Part shown: positions 9,535-16,471 of the stretch, one piece after another
Layout: every line of letters starts with the position of its first letter
Numbering within the stretch: the first letter of the stretch is position 1
NCBI GenBank assembly: GCA_021299075.1
Contig: JAJTFU010000059.1
Location: forward strand, 1-20,446
DNA from: Novosphingobium sp.
Lineage (GTDB): Bacteria > Pseudomonadota > Alphaproteobacteria > Sphingomonadales > Sphingomonadaceae
DNA length: 20,446 bases
Direction: 5' to 3'
The notes under the pieces: generated by a model
What the model was told of the DNA's origin: nothing
Seen by the model: only the letters and a program-made list of their open reading frames with translations
Databases searched by the model: none
Translations under genes and position numbers: made by a program

Positions 9535-10651
9535 AGATCCGGAAGGCGCGGACTTCGCGGAAGACCTGTTCGACAATCGTCTTGTCGGTCACGCCGGTGC
9601 CGCCCATCACCTGGACGCAGCGGTCGGCGATCCGCATCAAGGCTTCGGACACGGCGACCTTGGCCATCGAGCTTTCGGTCGTGCCCAGGCTGCCGGTGTC
9701 GAGCACGCCCGCGCACCAGTCGATCATCAGTTCGGCCTGTTTGATGTCGATCAGGTTCTCGGCCAGCATGAAGCCGACGCCTTCGTGCTCGATCAGCGCC
9801 TTGCCAAAGGCCATGCGGCGGCAGGCATAGTCGCTGGCGATCTCATGCGCGCGGATGCAACAGCCAAGCCAGCGCATGCAGTGCGAGAGGCGCGCCGGGG
9901 ACAGGCGGACCTGGGCATATTTGAACCCATCGCCCGGCTCGCCCAGCATCTGGCTGGCCGGCACACGCAGGTTGTCGATCGTGACCGTGGCATGGCTGCC
10001 TGGCATCGAGCTGTCGATCGTGTTGGGTACGTCGTCGATCCGGATCGCGGGATCGGGCAGATCGACCAGGAACATGCAGGCGCCGCCGTCTTCGGCCTTG
10101 GCCATGACGATCCCGACGCTCGCCCCGTCCGCCCCGGTGATAAAGGTCTTGCGGCCGTTGATGACCCAGTGGTTGCCGTCCTGGCGGCAGCTTGTGAGCA
10201 TCATCGACGGGTCGGAACCGGCGCCGTTGTCGTCTGACGGTTCGGTCATGAAGAATGCGCTGCGGGCGCGGCCTTCGACCAGGGGTTTCAGGAAGTGGTC
10301 CTTCTGCTCCTCGGTCGCCTTATGGCCGAGCAGATACATGTTGCCCTCATCCGGGGCCATGGTGTTGCAGGCCAGCGGGCCAAGCGGCGAGAGGCCCGAC
10401 TTGATCAGCACCAGCGCCGTTTCGCGCTGGGTCAGGTGGCTACCATCGGCCAGGATATGCGGGGTGAGCACCCCGGCGGCGCAGGCATGTTCGCGCATCT
10501 CGTAAACCAGCTCATCCAGCGGGGCGCCATGATGATCGCGGCGCGGATCGCGCTCGTAAGGGACCACGACATCGCGGACGAAGGCTTCGACACGCTCGGC
10601 GATTTCGAGGGCGCGGGATGACGGATTCAGGCTGAGTTCGATTCTGGACAT
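9155..10651 (-). CDS. Acyl-CoA dehydrogenase (ACAD10/11-like), C-terminus replaced by out-of-frame read-through
   Basis: The first 386 residues form a near-complete flavin-dependent acyl-CoA dehydrogenase. The chain starts MSRIELSLNPSSRALEIAER and has SAFFMTEPSDDNGAGSDPS (FAD/substrate region), WVINGRKTFITGA, CRRMAFGKALIEHEGVGFML and VQVMGGTGVTDKT. It then has IYDGPTEVHKWSLAK, where Asp replaces the catalytic Glu of MCAD, as in ACAD10/11-type enzymes. After WSLAK (codon at 9494) homology stops. The frame runs about 112 more Arg/Pro-rich codons to 9155 through the quinone oxidoreductase gene in the wrong frame. The native tail (perhaps 10-15 residues), the intergenic gap and the oxidoreductase start seem deleted. 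ATG 10651 is chosen because homology starts there; the open frame extends further upstream through the tRNA. The family catalyses fatty acyl-CoA alpha,beta-desaturation. Confidence 0.82.
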   Translation of the reverse strand: MSRIELSLNPSSRALEIAERVEAFVRDVVVPYERDPRRDHHGAPLDELVYEMREHACAAGVLTPHILADGSHLTQRETALVLIKSGLSPLGPLACNTMAPDEGNMYLLGHKATEEQKDHFLKPLVEGRARSAFFMTEPSDDNGAGSDPSMMLTSCRQDGNHWVINGRKTFITGADGASVGIVMAKAEDGGACMFLVDLPDPAIRIDDVPNTIDSSMPGSHATVTIDNLRVPASQMLGEPGDGFKYAQVRLSPARLSHCMRWLGCCIRAHEIASDYACRRMAFGKALIEHEGVGFMLAENLIDIKQAELMIDWCAGVLDTGSLGTTESSMAKVAVSEALMRIADRCVQVMGGTGVTDKTIVEQVFREVRAFRIYDGPTEVHKWSLAKAHCRAACARPRRSAGPARGRRVELHRYLSPHRALPPADAQRARHGSGRRGRGGGRRCDARQPRPARRQLHRPGRLCQRPDPERDRLVPGARWRRFQDGCGSPAQGRDGRSLG

Positions 10652-10707
10652 GACGGGCCCTCTAGGTTGACCCGGCGATGGCGCGAACTGGCAATATGCG
10701 CAAGGCT

Positions 10708-10726
10708 TGGCTGGGGCGGAAGGATT
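10708..10726 (-). repeat. 19-bp direct copy of the tRNA-Gln 3' end
   Basis: TGGCTGGGGCGGAAGGATT at 10708-10726 is identical to 10813-10831, the complement of the tRNA-Gln CCA end, discriminator, 3' acceptor strand and part of the T-arm. After these 19 bases the two copies diverge. This could be a remnant of a duplicated tRNA or an attachment-site scar, since many integrases target tRNA 3' ends. No integrase gene is in the window. Confidence 0.7.
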
Positions 10727-10763
10727 GACCTCGCTGCGCTCGGCCGCCTCCGCTCCGCTCCGG

Positions 10764-10798
10764 CCCGAACCTGAGTCATTGGCTTGCGAAGGTTCGGG
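10764..10798 (-). terminator. Hairpin downstream of tRNA-Gln
   Basis: A perfect 9-bp stem is formed by CCCGAACCT (10764-10772) and AGGTTCGGG (10790-10798) around a 17-base loop, 14 bases beyond the tRNA CCA end in the tRNA transcription direction. No T-run follows, so it may serve as a processing or Rho-linked end. The right arm also belongs to a 12-bp inverted match (TGCGAAGGTTCG, 10785-10796) with the T-arm of the tRNA gene itself (10832-10843), so it may be an inverted tRNA fragment. Confidence 0.35.
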
Positions 10799-10812
10799 AA
10801 AGCTTGTGCTTA

Positions 10813-10887
10813 TGGCTGGGGCGGAAGGATTCGAACCTTCGCATGCCGGTACCAAAAACCGGTGCCTTACCGCTTGGCTACGCCCCA
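10813..10887 (-). tRNA. tRNA-Gln (anticodon TTG)
   Basis: Read on the minus strand, the 75-base gene starts TGGGGCGTAGCCAAGCGGTA and ends in an encoded CCA. The acceptor stem pairs TGGGGCG with CGCCCCA, with discriminator G. The anticodon stem CCGGT/ACCGG encloses the loop TTTTGGT, giving anticodon TTG, which reads Gln codons. The T-arm contains GGTTCGAATCC. It lies 46 bases after the stop of the broken glutathione transferase gene on the same strand. Acyl-CoA dehydrogenase transcription must start in 10652-10812 or read through from the tRNA. Confidence 0.97.
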
Positions 10888-10933
10888 GCAAGCCGCGCGG
10901 CCTTTAGCACGCCGCGCGGGATAGGGAAGGGGG

Positions 10934-11697
10934 CTATTTCTCCTCGGCCAGCTTGTCGAAATCGGCGGCCGAGTGGCGCTCGATCAGACCCGAGGCGACA
11001 TTGACCTTCTGCCCGCGCTTCACCGCCGGGCGGGCCAGGATTTCCTCCACCCACCGCCCGACATGGGTATATTCGTGGAGCGAAAGAAAAGTGGCGGAGT
11101 CGTTGTAAGCAAAGCCGCGATAGAGCAGGCCGAACCAGGCATAGACCGCCATGTCGGCAATCGTGTACTCGTCCCCGGCCAGGAACCGGGCCTCTGCCAG
11201 GCGCTTGTCGGCGACGTCAAACAGCCGCTTGGTTTCCATCGAATAGCGATCGATCGCATATTCGATCTTTACGGGCGCATAGGCATAGAAGTGGCCAAAG
11301 CCGCCGCCGATGAAGGGCGCGCTGCCCATTTGCCACATCAGCCAGGACAGGCATTCGGCGCGGCCCTTGGCGTCGGTCGGGATGAAGGCGCCGAACTTCT
11401 CGGCCAGGTGCAGCATCATCGCGCCGCTTTCGAACAGGCGGATCGGCTCCGGCCCGGACCGGTCGACCAGGGCGGGGATCTTCGAGTTCGGATTGATCGC
11501 CACAAAGCCGGAACCGAACTGATCGCCTTCGCCAATGTTGATCAGCCAGGCATCGTACTCGGCGCCGCTGTGGCCGGCTTCGAGCAGCTCTTCGAACAGG
11601 ATCGTGACCTTCTGGCCATGTTGATCTTGGCAAACCTGCCGCCGCTTTCCTTGTCCCAGGTCCAGACCTTGGGCGGGGTATATTCGGCATCGGCCAT
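10934..11697 (-). pseudogene. yghU: YghU-type glutathione transferase, internal deletion with frameshift
   Basis: The gene starts at ATG 11697 with MADAEYTPPKVWTWDKESGG, then RFAKIN, the expected YghU N-terminus. That frame then turns into nonsense and stops at 11542. The remaining protein (GQKVTILFEELLEAGHSGAE, INPNSKIPALVD, FESGAMMLHLAEKFG, GGGFGHFYAYAPVKIEYAID, AGDEYTIADMAVYAWFG, RPAVKRGQKVN) continues in another frame to 10934. Compared with E. coli YghU, about 28 residues between AxIN and GQKVTI are missing. These include the RPxxGPTHEK and PLQLYSLGTPN segments that build the first strand of the thioredoxin fold. The junction lies near 11614-11620. Intact members are glutathione-dependent disulfide-bond reductases. 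As read, the gene cannot give a working enzyme. A wrong-frame start at 11773 would only give a nonsense N-terminus. Confidence 0.85.
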
Positions 11698-11825
11698 CGC
11701 GGGGCACCTTTCGTTTCAATCTGCTACCGGAAGGTGGCGGCGGAGCCCCACAAGCGCAAGTGGGCGCGGCCAATCTTCGCGCTGCTTTTACTTTCCGTTA
11801 AGCAAGATCACCTAAACCTTGCGAC

Positions 11826-12245
11826 ATGGCTTCGCTCGCTTTCAACTTCTTCCGCTCGTCGCGCCCCGCTCCGGTGGAGCCGCCGGAGCTGGTTGCTGCC
11901 GATGCTTCGGCGCTGCGCGACATGTCGCTGGAGATTCCGCGCAAGTGGCGGATGCTGGACGGCCTGACCGCCGAGCTGGGCCAGATTGCCGGCGTTCCGA
12001 CCATCGTGAAACGGCCCGAACAGCAGTTCTTCCCGATCGCGGCCGAGCTGGCGGGCGGCGAACTGCGCGATGCTATCGCTGCCGAGCTGACTGACCTGAT
12101 CGACCTGCTTGAGCCGGCAGTGGAGATTTTCAGCCAGGCGCCCAGCCTCAGCCAGAGTGACCTCAACTTGGTGCACAACCTGCTCGAACAGGTTACCGCC
12201 GTACGCATGCGGATGCTGGCTGCCGTTCCCGCTGCCGAAGCCTGA
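11826..12245 (+). CDS. Hypothetical protein, 139 residues
   Basis: I do not recognise this protein. It starts MASLAFNFFRSSRPAPVEPP at ATG 11826 and shows the strong GC3 pattern of real genes here. There is no signal peptide, membrane segment or cysteine. The body appears mostly helical and acidic (ELVAADASALRDMSLEIPRK, ELAGGELRDAIAAELTDLID, LLEPAVEIFSQAPS), with a C-terminal helix NLVHNLLEQVTAVRMRMLAA. A small cytoplasmic helical protein or adaptor is possible, but no function can be assigned. The ribosome site is weak. It is divergent from the broken yghU gene, with 128 bases between starts, and ends 51 bases before the putative asd leader ORF, so read-through into the asd leader is possible. 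Confidence 0.7.
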   Translation: MASLAFNFFRSSRPAPVEPPELVAADASALRDMSLEIPRKWRMLDGLTAELGQIAGVPTIVKRPEQQFFPIAAELAGGELRDAIAAELTDLIDLLEPAVEIFSQAPSLSQSDLNLVHNLLEQVTAVRMRMLAAVPAAEA

Positions 12246-12296
12246 GCTTCACATAGCCCGTTTACATTGCAGTGCAGCACGGCTAGGGGCGCATCC

Positions 12297-12383
12297 ATGC
12301 TGATGGCCACTACCAAGCCGATTACCATCAAACCGACTCGCGGCAGCGGGGCGGTTCGTGGTGCGCGCTGGACAACGGCGTAA
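12297..12383 (+). CDS. Putative leader peptide of asd (Thr/Ile/Lys/Met-rich)
   Basis: A 28-codon ORF starting ATG 12297, with AGGGG seven bases upstream. It begins MLMATTKPITIKPT and ends in TAA at 12381. Codons 5-14 (12309-12338) are ACT ACC AAG CCG ATT ACC, then ATC AAA CCG ACT: four Thr, two Ile, two Lys and two Pro, with two Met codons just before. Thr, Ile, Lys and Met are the amino acids made from aspartate semialdehyde, the product of the enzyme encoded next. ACT, ATT and AAA are also uncommon in the neighbouring genes. With the mutually exclusive helices that follow, this fits a ribosome-stalling leader like the E. coli thr leader. That role is inference; a chance ORF cannot be excluded without homologues. 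Confidence 0.6.
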   Translation: MLMATTKPITIKPTRGSGAVRGARWTTA

Positions 12384-12418
12384 CCCAAACGAACCAAGCC
12401 CCGCGCGAGATGCGGGGC
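12346..12418 (+). promoter_or_regulatory. Candidate transcription attenuator of asd (antiterminator/terminator pair)
   Basis: Strand 2 (12346-12359, within the leader ORF) can pair with strand 3 (12389-12404) in 14 base pairs with a two-base AA bulge: GCGGGGC with GCCCCGC and GGTTCGT with ACGAACC. Strand 3 can instead pair with strand 4: GCCCCGC (12398-12404), loop GCGAGAT, GCGGGGC (12412-12418). The sequence GCGGGGC occurs in both strand 2 and strand 4, so the two helices exclude each other. A ribosome stalled on the early Thr/Ile/Lys codons leaves strand 2 free (antitermination). A ribosome at the stop codon (12381) would cover 12389-12395 and favour 3:4. The tail after the 3:4 hairpin is CCTTCATC, poor in T, so termination may be weak or Rho-assisted. 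Confidence 0.6.
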
Positions 12419-12474
12419 CCTTCATCAGCAAGCGCCAGGTCCCCGCAGCTCCCGCAAGAACTGGAGATGTGAAA

Positions 12475-13527
12475 ATGGTGCAGAGATTTTCCGAGGGTCA
12501 GCAACTCAACGTCGGCGTGGTCGGCGCGACCGGGCTGGTCGGCTCGATGATGCGCGAATTGCTGGCTGAGCGGAACTTCCCGGTCGGCACGCTGCGGCTG
12601 TTCGCCTCGGCCCGCTCGGCCGGCAAGCAGGTTGATTTCAATGGCCAGCCGGTGACGGTCGAGGACGCCGAAACCGCTGACTACGCGGGGCTCGATGTCG
12701 TCTTCTTCTCCGCCGGCGGTTCGACCTCGAAGGCGCTTGCGCCCAAGGTGGCTGCAGCAGGTGCGATCGTGATCGACAACAGCTCGGCCTGGCGTTCGGA
12801 CCCCGACGTGCCGCTGGTGGTCGCCGAAGTGAACCCCGATGCCCTCGCCAACATGCCCAAGGGCATCGTTGCCAACCCCAATTGCACCACCATGGCCGTC
12901 ATGCCGGTGCTGAAGCCGCTGCACGACGAAGCGGGCCTGAAGCGGCTCGTCGCCTCGACCTATCAGGCGGTGTCGGGCGCGGGCGTGGCCGGGATCGAAA
13001 TCCTTGCCAAGCAGCTCGCCCATGTCGGTGATCGCGCGGCGGAACTCGCCCGCGATGGCCAGGCTGACTTCCTGCCCGAGGCCGAAAAGTGGGCCGCGCC
13101 GATCGCGCACAACATCGCGCCACTCAACTACGTGCTGGGCGAAGACGACTATACCGAAGAAGAGCTCAAGCTGCGCGACGAGAGCCGCAAGATCCTCGAC
13201 ATTCCGGGGCTGCCGGTTTCGGGCACCTGCGTGCGCGTGCCGGTCTTCACCGGCCACGGCATCTCGGTCAATGCCGAGTTCGAACGCCCGATCTCGGCCG
13301 CCCGCGCGCTGGAGCTGCTTGAGACAGCACCGGGCGTGGTGGTGACCGCCGCCCCGGATTCGCTGGCCGCCACCGGCATCGATCCGGTGCTGGTCGGCCG
13401 TGTCCGCCCCGATCGCTCGGTCGAACACGGCCTCGCGTGGTTCGTGGTGGGCGACAACCTGCGCAAGGGTGCCGCGCTTAACGCCGTGCAGATCGCCGAA
13501 GTGCTCTGCGGGCGTCCGGTTAAGTGA
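12475..13527 (+). CDS. asd: Aspartate-semialdehyde dehydrogenase
   Basis: This 350-residue enzyme makes aspartate 4-semialdehyde from aspartyl phosphate with NADPH, the branch point to Lys/diaminopimelate, Met, Thr and Ile. It has the nucleotide motif GATGLVG (17-23), IDNSSAWR, the catalytic cysteine C137 in ANPNCTTM, VSTYQ-type ASTYQAVSGAG, and VSGTCVRVPVFTGH with substrate R254 and catalytic H261. The ending HGLAWFVVGDNLRKGAALNA is typical. ATG 12475 has GGAG eight bases upstream. The upstream 230 bases carry a leader ORF and alternative hairpins, suggesting attenuation by end-product amino acids. The gene looks intact. Its stop lies only 26 bases from the end of the convergent copC gene. 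Confidence 0.96.
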   Translation: MVQRFSEGQQLNVGVVGATGLVGSMMRELLAERNFPVGTLRLFASARSAGKQVDFNGQPVTVEDAETADYAGLDVVFFSAGGSTSKALAPKVAAAGAIVIDNSSAWRSDPDVPLVVAEVNPDALANMPKGIVANPNCTTMAVMPVLKPLHDEAGLKRLVASTYQAVSGAGVAGIEILAKQLAHVGDRAAELARDGQADFLPEAEKWAAPIAHNIAPLNYVLGEDDYTEEELKLRDESRKILDIPGLPVSGTCVRVPVFTGHGISVNAEFERPISAARALELLETAPGVVVTAAPDSLAATGIDPVLVGRVRPDRSVEHGLAWFVVGDNLRKGAALNAVQIAEVLCGRPVK

Positions 13528-13530
13528 TCT

Positions 13531-13563
13531 TGGCGGTTACGTGACCCTGGCGGTTACTTGACC
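13531..13563. repeat. Imperfect 16-bp tandem duplication at the copC end
   Basis: TGGCGGTTACGTGACC (13531-13546) and TGGCGGTTACTTGACC (13548-13563) differ at one base and repeat with a 17-bp period. On the minus strand the copy at 13548-13563 spans the last codons and TAA of copC, so the gene end appears duplicated into the spacer before asd. The result is a second in-line TAA at 13537-13539 (minus strand). Confidence 0.75.
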
Positions 13564-13934
13564 TTGAAGGTCAGTTTGCCCGCCATCTTGTGACCATCGG
13601 CGCCAGTCGACTGCCACCGCGCCTCATAGGTGCCGGTGCGCAGCGGCTGGCGCAGGTTGAGCGTCAGCGTCTTGTTGCTGTTCGACCAGGCGGGGACGAA
13701 GTTCTTGATCGGCATGATCCCGTGGTTGGCGTGGCCGGGCATGGCGGTCATCACCAGTTCGACGCCGGTCTTGGCGGGAAGCAGCGTATCCGAGAAGTTC
13801 AGCACCACGGTCTTGGGTGCAGCGGCCGTGCTACCCTCGGCGGGACTGGCGCTGGCGATCTTCACATGGGCCAGGGCCGGTGCGGACAGGGTCAGCGCGG
13901 CGGCGGCAAGCAGGGTGGGGAGGCGAAACGACAT
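13554..13934 (-). CDS. copC: Periplasmic copper-binding protein CopC
   Basis: A 126-residue protein with a 22-residue signal peptide (MSFRLPTLLAAAALTLSAPA, then LA) cut before HVKIASASPAEG, so the mature chain begins with His, the N-terminal Cu(II) ligand of CopC. D113 and H115 in GADGHKMAGKLTF match the other Cu(II) ligands. A methionine/histidine segment (MTAMPGHANHGIMPI, about residues 62-76) may add a Cu(I) site. ATG 13934 is preferred over TTG 13952 because AGGAG lies seven bases upstream of it and the signal peptide fits better. It is third in copA-copB-copC, 14 bases after the copB stop. No copD partner follows, so it probably acts as a copper carrier or buffer in the periplasm. Confidence 0.9.
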   Translation of the reverse strand: MSFRLPTLLAAAALTLSAPALAHVKIASASPAEGSTAAAPKTVVLNFSDTLLPAKTGVELVMTAMPGHANHGIMPIKNFVPAWSNSNKTLTLNLRQPLRTGTYEARWQSTGADGHKMAGKLTFKVK

Positions 13935-13948
13935 TTGGATACTCCTCA

Positions 13949-14682
13949 TCAAAACCAGAACCGGACGCCGATGACCACGCTGGTCACGCTCGGGTCATCG
14001 CCCGCTAGGCGGGTATAACGGGCGCTGTCGCCCAGTTTCCAGCCCTGCTCAATCCCGATGTAGGGCGCGAATTCGGGCACGATCTCATAACGCAGCCGCA
14101 GGCCGGCCTCGATCTTGTCGATCCCGGCGCCGACCTTGCGGGCCGGATTGTCCTGCGCGGCCAGACTGACTTCGACTCGCGGCTGCAGGATCAGCTTCTG
14201 CGTGATCCGCTGGTCCACTTCCGCCTCGGTGCCTGAACCTCGGCGTCCTCAACGCCTTCGCCCAGTGCGGCTTCGCCCTCGCTTTTCAGCCAGAGCTTGC
14301 TGGTGGGGTTACCGTAATAGCCCTGAACATCCCACAACAGGCCATCGTGGCCCTGCCGCGCCTGATATTCGAACCGGTCGGCCTGAAGCCAGGTGGTAAC
14401 GGTGCTGCCATGCTCCCGCTTCAAGGCGGCACGCGATGGTGCCATGGCCTCGGCCCCCCAGATCGCATCGGCGGCGCGCGGCGGACCGGAGCCTGCCTCT
14501 GCGGGCGGAGGCAGTTCCATGGTCGGGCCGGGCGAGGGATCGACCGGCTCGGGCTGTGGTTCCCCAACAGGCTGCGGCATCTGGTGGCCTGCGTGCGGAT
14601 CGTGCCCCTCGTGGCTCTGCGCCAGGGCAGGCGTAGCCAGCGGCAGCGCGGCCAGCACGGTCAGGATCGCCAGGCGGCTCAC
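13949..14682 (-). pseudogene. copB: Copper-resistance outer-membrane protein CopB, internal deletion with frameshift
   Basis: Translation starts at GTG 14682, overlapping the copA TGA as GTGA. The N-terminal part has a signal peptide (MSRLAILTVLAALPLATPAL, then AQ), a His-rich stretch (SHEGHDPHAGHQMPQP), a Pro-rich linker and the CopB start (WLQADRFEYQARQGHDGLLW, DVQGYYG, KLWLKSEGEAALGEGVEDAE, VQA). At about 14226-14233 the frame is lost, and it stops at 14191 (163 codons). The C-terminal barrel (EVDQRITQKLILQPRVEVSL, GLRLRYEIVPEFAPYIGIE, VIGVRFWF) continues in another frame to 13949. From memory of CopB homologues, about 55-60 residues (LWSRAI to the next strands) are missing. Neither half alone can form the barrel. 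Intact CopB is an outer-membrane barrel that lowers copper load. Confidence 0.85.
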
Positions 14683-16430
14683 TTCGTGCCCTCCGGACCC
14701 ATCACGGTGACGATCTGCATCATCCCGCCGTGCATGTGATAGAGCAGGTGGCAGTGGAAGGCCCAGTCGCCGGGCTCGTTGGCAGTCAGGTCAAACTGCG
14801 CGCTCGCGCCCGGCTGGACGGTGACCACGTTCTTGCGCGGCTGATTTGCCGGCGACTGGCCGTTGACTAGCTCGAAGAACATCCCGTGCAGGTGGATCGG
14901 GTGGGCCATCATGGTGTTGTTGACCAGCTTGACCCGGACCCGTTCGTTCCAGGCAAAGCGGATCGGCACGTCGCTGACGGCGTTGAACATCCGCCCGTCG
15001 AACGACCACATGTAGCGTTCCATGTTGCCGGTCAGGTGGAGCTCCAACAGCCGGCTCGGTTCGCGGGTATCGGCGTTCGGGGTAAGCGCCGAAAGGTCGC
15101 GGTAGGTCAGCACGCGGTGTCCCACATCGGCCAGGCCGATACCCGGATCGCCCAGCTTGTCGACCGGTGCCATCGAGACCATGTCGATCCCGGGGCCCAC
15201 CTTCACATCGGGCGGCAGCAGGCTGATGTCGCGCATCGGCATGCCGTCCATGCTGGTGCTGGACTTGCCCGCGCCGCCGTGATCGTGGCCGCCATCTCCG
15301 TGGTTCATGCCCATGTCGGCCATGGTCAGCAGCGGGGGCTGGCGCAGCGGCGGCACCGGCGCGCGCAAGCCGGGCGTAGTGGTGAGCGTGGCGAGCGCCA
15401 TGCCGGAACGGTCCATCGATTCGCACACGATCGAAAAGGCATTGCCATCCGGCTCGACCAGCAGGTCATAGGTCTCGGCCACGGCGATCTGCAGTTCCTC
15501 GACTGTCACCGGCTTCACCGCCTGGCCATCAGCCGCCACGACCGTCAGCTTGAGGCCAGGAATGCGGACATTGAAGAAAGTCATGGCCGATCCATTGATC
15601 AGCCGCAGCCGCACCCGCTCGCCCCGGCGGAACAGGAATTCAGGCCCAGTCTGCGCCGGCAGACCATTGGCGAGGTAGGTATAAGTCGGCGCGCTGACAT
15701 CGGCGATGTCGGTTGCCGGCATTCGCATCTGCGCCCACATCCGCCGCTCCGCCCCGGTCATCGGGTAGTCGTTAGTCCAGGTGGTCTTCTGGCGGTTGAA
15801 ATAGCCTTCGCCGGTACGCAGCCGGTCAAAGATCTTGTGCGGGTGCATCGCGGTGAACTCGCTCAGCAGCAGCACGAATTCGCGGTCGGACTGGATCGGA
15901 TCAGGCTCGGCCGGATCGATGATCAGCGGACCATAGTGGCCCGACTGTTCCTGCAAGCCCGAATGGCTGTGGTACCAATAGGTGCCCGACTGGCGCAGCG
16001 GGAACTTGTAAGTGAAGGTCTCGCCCGGCTTGATGCCCGGAAAGCTGACACCGGGCACGCCATCGAACTGGAACGGCAGCAGCAGCCCGTGCCAGTGGAT
16101 CGAGGTGTCCTCGTGCAGGCGGTTGGTCACCCGTAAAGTGACCTCGTCACCTTCCTTCAGTCGCAGCAGCGGCCCTGGCACCGTGCCGTTGACCGCCACG
16201 CCGAGCCCGCGCCGTCCGGCGACTTCGCGCAGGCCATCGGCGACGGTCAGGTCGATTTCCTTGCCGGTCAGCACGCCGAAGCCGGACGGGATCAGCGGCC
16301 CCTTCGGCATGCGGTGGCTGCCGCCGTGGCCGCCATGGCTCATGCCATGCCCCTGGGCCCAGGCGGGCAGGGGGGCGAGGGCAAGCCCGGCTCCGGTAGC
16401 AGTCAGGAAACGACGGCGGGAAAGCGACAC
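14679..16430 (-). CDS. copA: Copper-resistance multicopper oxidase CopA (Tat-exported)
   Basis: A 583-residue multicopper oxidase starting at GTG 16430 with GGAG seven bases upstream. The SRRRFLTATGAGLALAPLPA leader is a Tat signal. All four copper-binding motifs are present: HWHG (112-115), YWYHSHSG (151-158), HPIHLHG (510-516) and HCHLLYHMHGGMM (from 559, with Cys and axial Met for the type 1 copper). A Met/His-rich insert (MADMGMNHGDGG, GHDHGG, MDGMPM; about 370-399) is typical of PcoA/CopA and binds Cu(I). The enzyme oxidises Cu(I) to less toxic Cu(II) in the periplasm. It is first in copABC, divergent from csoR, with a CsoR-type palindrome in the 69-bp gap, so copper-induced derepression is expected. 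The chain looks complete. Confidence 0.95.
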   Translation of the reverse strand: MSLSRRRFLTATGAGLALAPLPAWAQGHGMSHGGHGGSHRMPKGPLIPSGFGVLTGKEIDLTVADGLREVAGRRGLGVAVNGTVPGPLLRLKEGDEVTLRVTNRLHEDTSIHWHGLLLPFQFDGVPGVSFPGIKPGETFTYKFPLRQSGTYWYHSHSGLQEQSGHYGPLIIDPAEPDPIQSDREFVLLLSEFTAMHPHKIFDRLRTGEGYFNRQKTTWTNDYPMTGAERRMWAQMRMPATDIADVSAPTYTYLANGLPAQTGPEFLFRRGERVRLRLINGSAMTFFNVRIPGLKLTVVAADGQAVKPVTVEELQIAVAETYDLLVEPDGNAFSIVCESMDRSGMALATLTTTPGLRAPVPPLRQPPLLTMADMGMNHGDGGHDHGGAGKSSTSMDGMPMRDISLLPPDVKVGPGIDMVSMAPVDKLGDPGIGLADVGHRVLTYRDLSALTPNADTREPSRLLELHLTGNMERYMWSFDGRMFNAVSDVPIRFAWNERVRVKLVNNTMMAHPIHLHGMFFELVNGQSPANQPRKNVVTVQPGASAQFDLTANEPGDWAFHCHLLYHMHGGMMQIVTVMGPEGTK

Positions 16431-16443
16431 GATACGGCTCCGG

Positions 16444-16471
16444 TTGACGATCGGCCCACGCTATCTATATA
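16444..16471 (+). promoter_or_regulatory. Predicted sigma-70 promoter of csoR
   Basis: TTGACG (16444-16449) and TATATA (16466-16471) are separated by 16 bases, giving a start near 16478 and a short csoR leader. The operator palindrome overlaps the -10 box and the start site. On the opposite strand TTGCAA (16490-16485) with an AT-rich TATATAGATA stretch could drive copA, but spacing there is suboptimal. Confidence 0.55.

Noticed and set aside
8575..9576. ATG at 9576 as the oxidoreductase start
   Set aside because: It lies deeper inside the acyl-CoA dehydrogenase coding region and adds only residues unrelated to the oxidoreductase family; ATG 9534 is closer to the homology.
8785..9744. A 319-codon plus-strand open frame across the oxidoreductase/dehydrogenase junction
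   Set aside because: The minus strand carries clear family motifs throughout; the plus frame has none.
10708..10726. A second tRNA gene
   Set aside because: Only the 3' 19 bases match; anticodon and D arms are absent.
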